Part shown: one piece after another, positions 59,380 through 64,000 of the stretch | How the letters are laid out: each line of letters opens with the position of its first letter | Position numbering within the stretch: the stretch's first letter is position 1 | Assembly: GCA_020744425.1 (NCBI GenBank) | Contig: JAGMUV010000038.1 | Location: 124,001-188,000 of the forward strand | DNA from: Dactylonectria macrodidyma | Lineage: Eukaryota > Ascomycota > Sordariomycetes > Hypocreales > Nectriaceae | Reading direction: 5' to 3' | Length of the DNA: 64,000 bases | Translations under genes and position numbers: made by a program | Notes under the pieces: model-generated | The model's input: only the letters and a program-made list of their open reading frames with translations | Databases searched by the model: none | Told to the model about the DNA's origin: nothing

Positions 59380-62300
59380 CTAATGAGGAGGAGAGTCCCC
59401 CGTGAACCGGAATAGTAAGACCCGTCCCGACCTGCAGCCGAGAGCGACAGTCGATGCCGCGATTGCTGACGTATTTGGACGATACTCTGACGGGAGCCAG
59501 AGCAGGTTCCGACCTTGATACTTGATCCATACGCCATCGGCGCTGATGCCATAGCCTTGACGCGGGTGATGCGGAGGACCGGATGGCAGTGCAACGGGTG
59601 ACGAGGGCGAGGGCACGCTCAGGTCGAAAGTGCCAGCATCCGTAAGAAGACGAGCGCCTGTCTGATCGAAACGGATAATATTGAAGACCCTATGGCCCTC
59701 GAGCGTCGCCTGGCAGTGGCCCGTCGTGGCATCCCAGAGCTTGACGGTGTGGTCGTGTGACGCCGATGCGAGACGCTGGCCATCGGGCGAGAAGGCCACC
59801 GACATAACCAAACCGCCATGGCCCTTGAGCGTCGCCTGACAGTGGCCCGTCGTGGCATCCCAGAGCTTGACGGTGCGGTCGTGTGACGCCGATGCGAGAC
59901 GCTGGCCATCGGGCGAGAAGGCCACCGACAGAACCGATTTGCCGTGGCCCTCGAGCGTCGCCTGGCAGTGGCCCGTCGTGGCATCCCAGAGCTTAACGGT
60001 GTCATCGTGTGACGCCGATGCGAGGCGCTCGCCATCGGGCGAGAAGGCCACCGACCGAACCGAATCGCCGTGGCCCTCGACCGTCACCTGGCAGTGGCCC
60101 GTCGTGGCATCCCAGAGCTTGACGGTGTCATCGTCTGACGCCGATGCGAGACGCTGGCCATCGGGCGAGAAGGCCACCGACCGAACCGAATCGACGTGGC
60201 CCTCGACCGTCGCCTGGCAGTGGCCCGTCGTGGCATCCCAGAGCTTGACGGTGCGGTCGTATGACGCCGATGCGAGGCGCTGGCCATCGGGCGAGAAGGC
60301 CACCGACCGAACCGAATCGCCGTGGCCCTCGACCGTCGCCTGGCAGTGGCCCGTCGTGGCATCCCAGAGCTTGACGGTGCGGTCGTATGACGCCGATGCG
60401 AGGCGCTGGCCATCGGGCGAGAAGGCCACCGACATAACCCAACCGCCATGGCCCTCGAGCGTCGCCTGGCAGTGGCCCATCGTGGCATCCCAGAGCTTGA
60501 CGGTGCGGTCGTGTGACGCCGATGCGAGACGCTGGCCATCGGGCGAGAAGGCCACCGACATAACCCAATCGCCATGGCCCTTGAGCGTCGCCTGGCAGTG
60601 GCCCGTCGTGGCATCCCAGAGCTTGACGGTGCGGTCGTGTGACGCCGATGCGAGGCGCTGGCCATCGGGCGAGAAGGCCACCGACCGAACCAAACCGCCG
60701 TGGCCCTCGACCGTCGCCTGGCAGTGGCCCGTCGTGGCATCCCAGAGCTTGACGGTGTCATCGTCTGACACCGATGCGAGGCGCTGGCCATCGGGTGAGA
60801 AGGCCACCGACCGAACCGAATCGACGTGGCCCTCGACCGTCGCCTGACAGTGGCCCGTCGTGGCATCCCAGAGCTTGACGGTGCGGTCGTGTGACGCCGA
60901 TGCGAGACGCTGGCCATCGGGCGAGAAGGCCACCGACATAACCCAACCGCCATGGCCCTTGAGCGTCGCATGGCAGTGGCCCGTCGTGGCGTCCCAGAGC
61001 TTGACGGTGCGGTCGTGTGACGCCGATGCGAGGCGCTGGCCATCGGGCGAGAAGGCCACCGACCGAACCGAATCGCCATGGCCCTCGAGCGTCGCCTGGC
61101 AGTGGCCCGTCGTGGCATCCCAGAGCTTAACGGTGTCATCGTCTGACACCGATGCGAGACGCTGGCCATCGGGTGAGAAGGCCACCGACTGAACCGAATC
61201 GCCATGGCCCTCCAGCGTCGCCTGGCACGCATCCCAATCCTCTGCCATAGCCGGTTTAGTTACTATCCAATTTGGCTCTTCCCCTTCAAATAGCTTTCTC
61301 GTTATGCTTCGCCTAGGACTAAAGACAAGCGCCGACGCATACGCCTGAAGAGGCGCGTTCCCTATCGCCCACCCGTGGGATAGGATGAAGCGACGTGCAT
61401 CTCGAATGAGGTCGAATAAGCGGGACTTATTGGACTCTTCCTAATAGAGATACTAATTAGCGCATCGGTACCATATGAATTAAGTCAATTCGCCTACGAG
61501 TAATGTCTCCAGCCTCGTCATCGCAACCACTCCTTCAGGCATGCCTCGGAGAAGACTCAGTGCCTCGAGCCAGTAGAGGTACTTCTTGATGAGGAATTTG
61601 TAGACTGTGCCGTTGTCATGGAGGTCGTTGATGGGCGTCGAAGTCCTGTGTGAGATGGCATCGTTTAGGTGGTCAACCCAGTAGATGCATGAGTACCGTG
61701 CCGGGGCTAATGGGTCCGGTTCAGGCTGCCGGACGTGGTGGATAGAGATGCCGGGATGGTGTAAGTCGTATATATCTCGTCGCAGGGTCTCAGACATAAT
61801 CTGAAGGGATCTCGAGAAGACGACGCGGTGCTGGTGCGCGATGCCAGAAGACAGGATTTGATTGGCTGCCTCGTTGAGCAGGAAATCCTTGGCCGATTGA
61901 TGTACAAAGTAAACGACTCCCTCTCGAAGAGTCAGGAGAGAGCCGCAGGATCCGATGATTTCTTCCAAGGTGTCGAGGTCGTCGTCGAAGTCCTCGAGCG
62001 ACGTAGCAAGAAATGTCAACTCCTTCAAGGAGACAGGGCGGTATACGACCGAAGCAATAGCTAGGACCTGCTTGCAAAGGTCTGCGTCATCCAAATCACG
62101 GACCTGTTCCATCATTCGATTGTAGAGAGAATCAAGTCCTTGTGGGAAGGACTTCAACTTGGCGAGCGTATGCCGTTTCCGGACCTTAGGATCCGCGAGC
62201 TCTTGGCAGACCAAGGCTACCCAAAGGAACGTGTCATTTGCATTTGAGGATAAGTGGTGCTGAACAGCGTCCCGTGTGTTGCGGTCGTACTTCTTCAGCT

Positions 62301-63099
62301 GCGCCAATTGATCCACCTTGTGCCTTATGTATATGCTGACAGCAGCGGAGATGGACTTTTCGTTTAGCTCGAGACACAGCCTTACTTTCTGTCCTGCTGT
62401 TTCCAGCTGCTCCTCGATGTTCCGCCAGTTGCGACTGGAGACGATCCACTTGACACGAGGAGACTCAGATGACTTCTCGACAATCAAGTTGAGAAGATGC
62501 GGCAGATCCGTCACGCATTCGTCGAGCGCGTCGATGATCAAGAAGGTGCTCTTCAAGTTCGGATCTTGCAGAATGTTTGCAAAGACCTCAGACAAGGCCC
62601 ACCAGGCATTCACGTCTTCGAAGAGGCCTTTACCCGCCTGGTCGTACTTTTTCTGTACGTGCGTGATGAGCGATGGCTGCCGGTCTGTAAGGAGGTAGAT
62701 GAGGCCGCGCAGCACGGCTGTTGCGTTGTTGATGCGCGAGTCGGTGCCCTGGCAGAAGAAGTAGGACACAAGGTTCGCGGTCTGCTTCTTCAGCTCGTCT
62801 ATGATGCCGCAGAGCAACATGGTCTTGCCCTTTCCGGGATCGCCCTTGATCCAGAGCAGTCGGCTCTGTTCGTCGTTGCGCCATTGCTGGAAACCGTCGT
62901 TGTCGAGGATCCAGCAGTACGAGTCCTTGAGAAGTCCACCCTTTGTCTGCTCGATGCGCGTCTTGTCGTCGCGGGGGTCGGTCAGTCGTAGGTCGGCAAT
63001 GCATCGATTGCGGTTCGGTTCGTTGTAGTTGTTGATGTAGGTATTCCCCACCTGGAGTTTGCTGTTGCCCTCAACGGCCGCATGCCCGATGGAATTCAT
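59380..63099 (-). CDS. NACHT-WD40 NLR with N-terminal HET-s-like amyloid motif (NWD2/HNWD type)
   Basis: Minus-strand exons 63099..61498 and 61440..59380 give 1220 aa. The 57-bp intron (GTAGGC donor, GCTAAT, TATTAG acceptor) restores ETLL/EESNKSRLFDLIRDARRFIL, a linker usual in fungal NACHT-WD proteins, so the NACHT and WD parts are one gene. Residues 2-21 (VEGNSKLQVGNTY with NSIGHAA before it) match the HET-s-related amyloid motif pattern. Walker A GDPGKGKT is at 86-93 and Walker B FLIIDALDEC near 186-195; SSRNW is the sensor-like segment. The WD domain has 12 near-identical 42-residue repeats plus a degenerate C-terminal part. In Podospora, such an NLR oligomerises on ligand and templates amyloid folding of HET-S, triggering pore formation. 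The divergent HeLo gene 231 bp away supports that role. The repeats probably detect a ligand; its identity is unknown. Confidence 0.93.
59710..61221 (-). repeat. 12 x 126-bp tandem repeat encoding WD40 units
   Basis: Each unit encodes 42 residues around SVAFSPDGQRLAS and TVKLWDATTGHC. Units differ mainly at positions 8-12 (for example GDS, VDS, GGW, GGL, GDW, GKS) and 26-30 (VSDDD, ASHDR, ASYDR, ASDDD), with the rest almost invariant. This fits homogenisation by unequal recombination with selection on surface positions, as described for the Podospora HNWD genes. Confidence 0.95.
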
Positions 63100-63330
63100 T
63101 ATTCCTGCCGCGTATCGTGGTTGCTCGTCTCTATGTTGAGGTTGTTTAGGATCAGGCTTAGCATTCGCGCCCGAGCTGAGCAGGCTCGGAGTTGGCTGCG
63201 GACGGCGCTTAGGTGAACCACTAAGACGCCTTCTTCTTCAGCCGTACCAACTCCTCACGTGGCGCAGCCTGCATCAAAAAGCTCCTCTCGGAGACAAGAA
63301 AAACCCGCTTCGATTCACCTCACGACGAGC
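63100..63330. promoter_or_regulatory. Divergent intergenic region between NLR and HeLo genes
   Basis: 231 bp separate the two start codons, so both promoters must lie here or overlap the 5' ends. I see no clear TATA element; the HeLo side is pyrimidine-poor near its ATG (CACGACGAGCATGG). The close divergent spacing suggests coordinated expression. Confidence 0.6.
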
Positions 63331-64000
63331 ATGGCCGAAGTTTTTGGCACCGTGGCCGGCGCTTTGAGCGTGGCGGCCTTGTTTAACAACTGCGTCGACT
63401 GCTTCGAGTACATCCAACTGAGCCGCCATTTCGGCCGAGACTTCGAACGCTGTCAACTGAAACTCGACATCGCCAAGATCCGATTGGGTAGATGGGGCGA
63501 GGCAGTCGCGATCAACGACGACCCACGCTTCGCCACCGACGCGCCTGATGATAGAGACTCTCGACAGGTCCAAGGGATACTGGAAGAGGTCAAACTGCTC
63601 TTCCAGGCCGTACAGAAGTCATCGAAGCGGTACGAGATCGATGCGAGGCAAGATGATTTGATGCGCTTCGAAGACAAGGACATGCAGCCGGTGGTTCGGG
63701 GACTGCACGGCCGACTGGGGGTTATCGCTCGCCAGAGACAGAAGCGAACGGGCCTGCTGAAGAAGGCGGCATGGGCGCTGTACGACGGCAAGAACTTCGA
63801 CAAGCTGGTAGAGCAGATTACGGGATTTGTGGATGATCTAGAGAAGCTATTTCCCGTGGAGACCACGCGTCGCAAGCTCGTGGAGCTAGAAATTGAGGAG
63901 GTGGACGACGAGCTGAGCTTGATGGCTCTGCAGGACGCCGCTGCCGGTACCGATAGTGTCTTGTCCGAGGCCGTTACGGAGAAGATTGAGGAAATCGCGG
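63331..64000 (+). CDS. HeLo-domain protein (HET-S-like cell-death effector), cut by window end
   Basis: Open from the ATG at 63331 to the end of the window (223 codons, no stop). The N-terminus MAEVFGTVAGALSVAALFNN, with CVDCFEYIQLSRHFGRDF and KLDIAKIRLGRWGEAV, is the HeLo signature. DLEKLFPV and the helical remainder fit a full-length HeLo domain of about 220 residues. In HET-S the HeLo domain is a latent membrane-inserting bundle whose first hydrophobic helix is released when the C-terminal prion-forming region becomes amyloid. That region, if present, lies beyond position 64000. The pairing with an NLR bearing a HET-s-like motif predicts two matching motif copies there. A HET-s-like non-toxic allele is possible, since the activity difference rests on few residues. 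Confidence 0.93.
   Translation, partial: MAEVFGTVAGALSVAALFNNCVDCFEYIQLSRHFGRDFERCQLKLDIAKIRLGRWGEAVAINDDPRFATDAPDDRDSRQVQGILEEVKLLFQAVQKSSKRYEIDARQDDLMRFEDKDMQPVVRGLHGRLGVIARQRQKRTGLLKKAAWALYDGKNFDKLVEQITGFVDDLEKLFPVETTRRKLVELEIEEVDDELSLMALQDAAAGTDSVLSEAVTEKIEEIA

Noticed and set aside
59852..60847. Long plus-strand open frames opposite the WD repeats (also other minus-strand frames of 138-382 codons)
   Set aside because: They are shadow frames created by the repetitive, GC-rich 126-bp units; only the WD40 frame makes a known fold.
1..64000. CRISPR arrays, bacterial operons, ribosome binding sites, rRNA genes
   Set aside because: The window is clearly eukaryotic; no spacer-repeat pattern, rRNA or well-folding tRNA gene was seen.

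Overview
The window looks like a piece of a filamentous ascomycete genome (Pezizomycotina, probably a sordariomycete). Genes carry short introns (about 42-108 bp) with GTAAGT/GTGAGT-type donors and CTAAC-like branch sites. The gene content is typically fungal: an Argonaute, HET-like and HeLo proteins, a NACHT-WD40 NLR, a RING-patatin protein, DUF7587, DUF4246, DUF3716 and the giant DUF6606/DUF3638/DUF3645 ATPase. All exon joins below were worked out by hand from reading frame, splice signals and family resemblance.

Layout. 0-3.4 kb: a small DUF7587 gene, then decayed DNA. 3.4-12.9 kb: one giant three-exon gene (about 3145 aa) with a helicase-like core, followed 14 bp after its stop by a pogo-type transposon end motif. 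14-14.8 kb: a BTB protein. 16.1-19.3 kb (minus): an Argonaute of the QDE-2 type. 19.3-22.3 kb: transposon relics. 22.3-25.6 kb (minus): a HET-like membrane protein with a Pro/Gln-rich N-terminus. 26-28.6 kb: a 215-bp tandem duplication and a CorA-like gene with a probable frameshift. 31.2-34.5 kb: a secreted/single-pass membrane protein, then a truncated DUF4246 gene joined out of frame to the tail of an unrelated multi-TM protein. 35.3-38.4 kb (minus): a degenerate GTPase-RING-patatin gene with an apparent in-frame stop.

38.6-53.6 kb is a transposon-rich block. It holds two Tc1/mariner-type MITEs with the same termini, an integrase-type element bounded by about 310-bp inverted repeats and flanked in mirror image by DUF3716 zinc-finger genes, an apparently intact pogo/Fot element, a flavin monooxygenase gene, and a piggyBac-like element with terminal repeats and one nonsense codon. 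53.6-59.4 kb holds a SINE-like unit, an acidic hypothetical protein and a truncated hAT transposase.

59.4-64 kb is the most interesting part. A NACHT-WD40 NLR (minus strand) begins with a HET-s-like amyloid motif and carries 12 nearly identical WD repeats. It is transcribed divergently from a HeLo-domain gene that runs off the window end. This is the organisation of the Podospora NWD2/HET-S amyloid-signalling cell-death pair. With the HET-like and RING-patatin genes, the window reads as an accessory region rich in self/non-self recognition genes and the mobile elements that reshape it.
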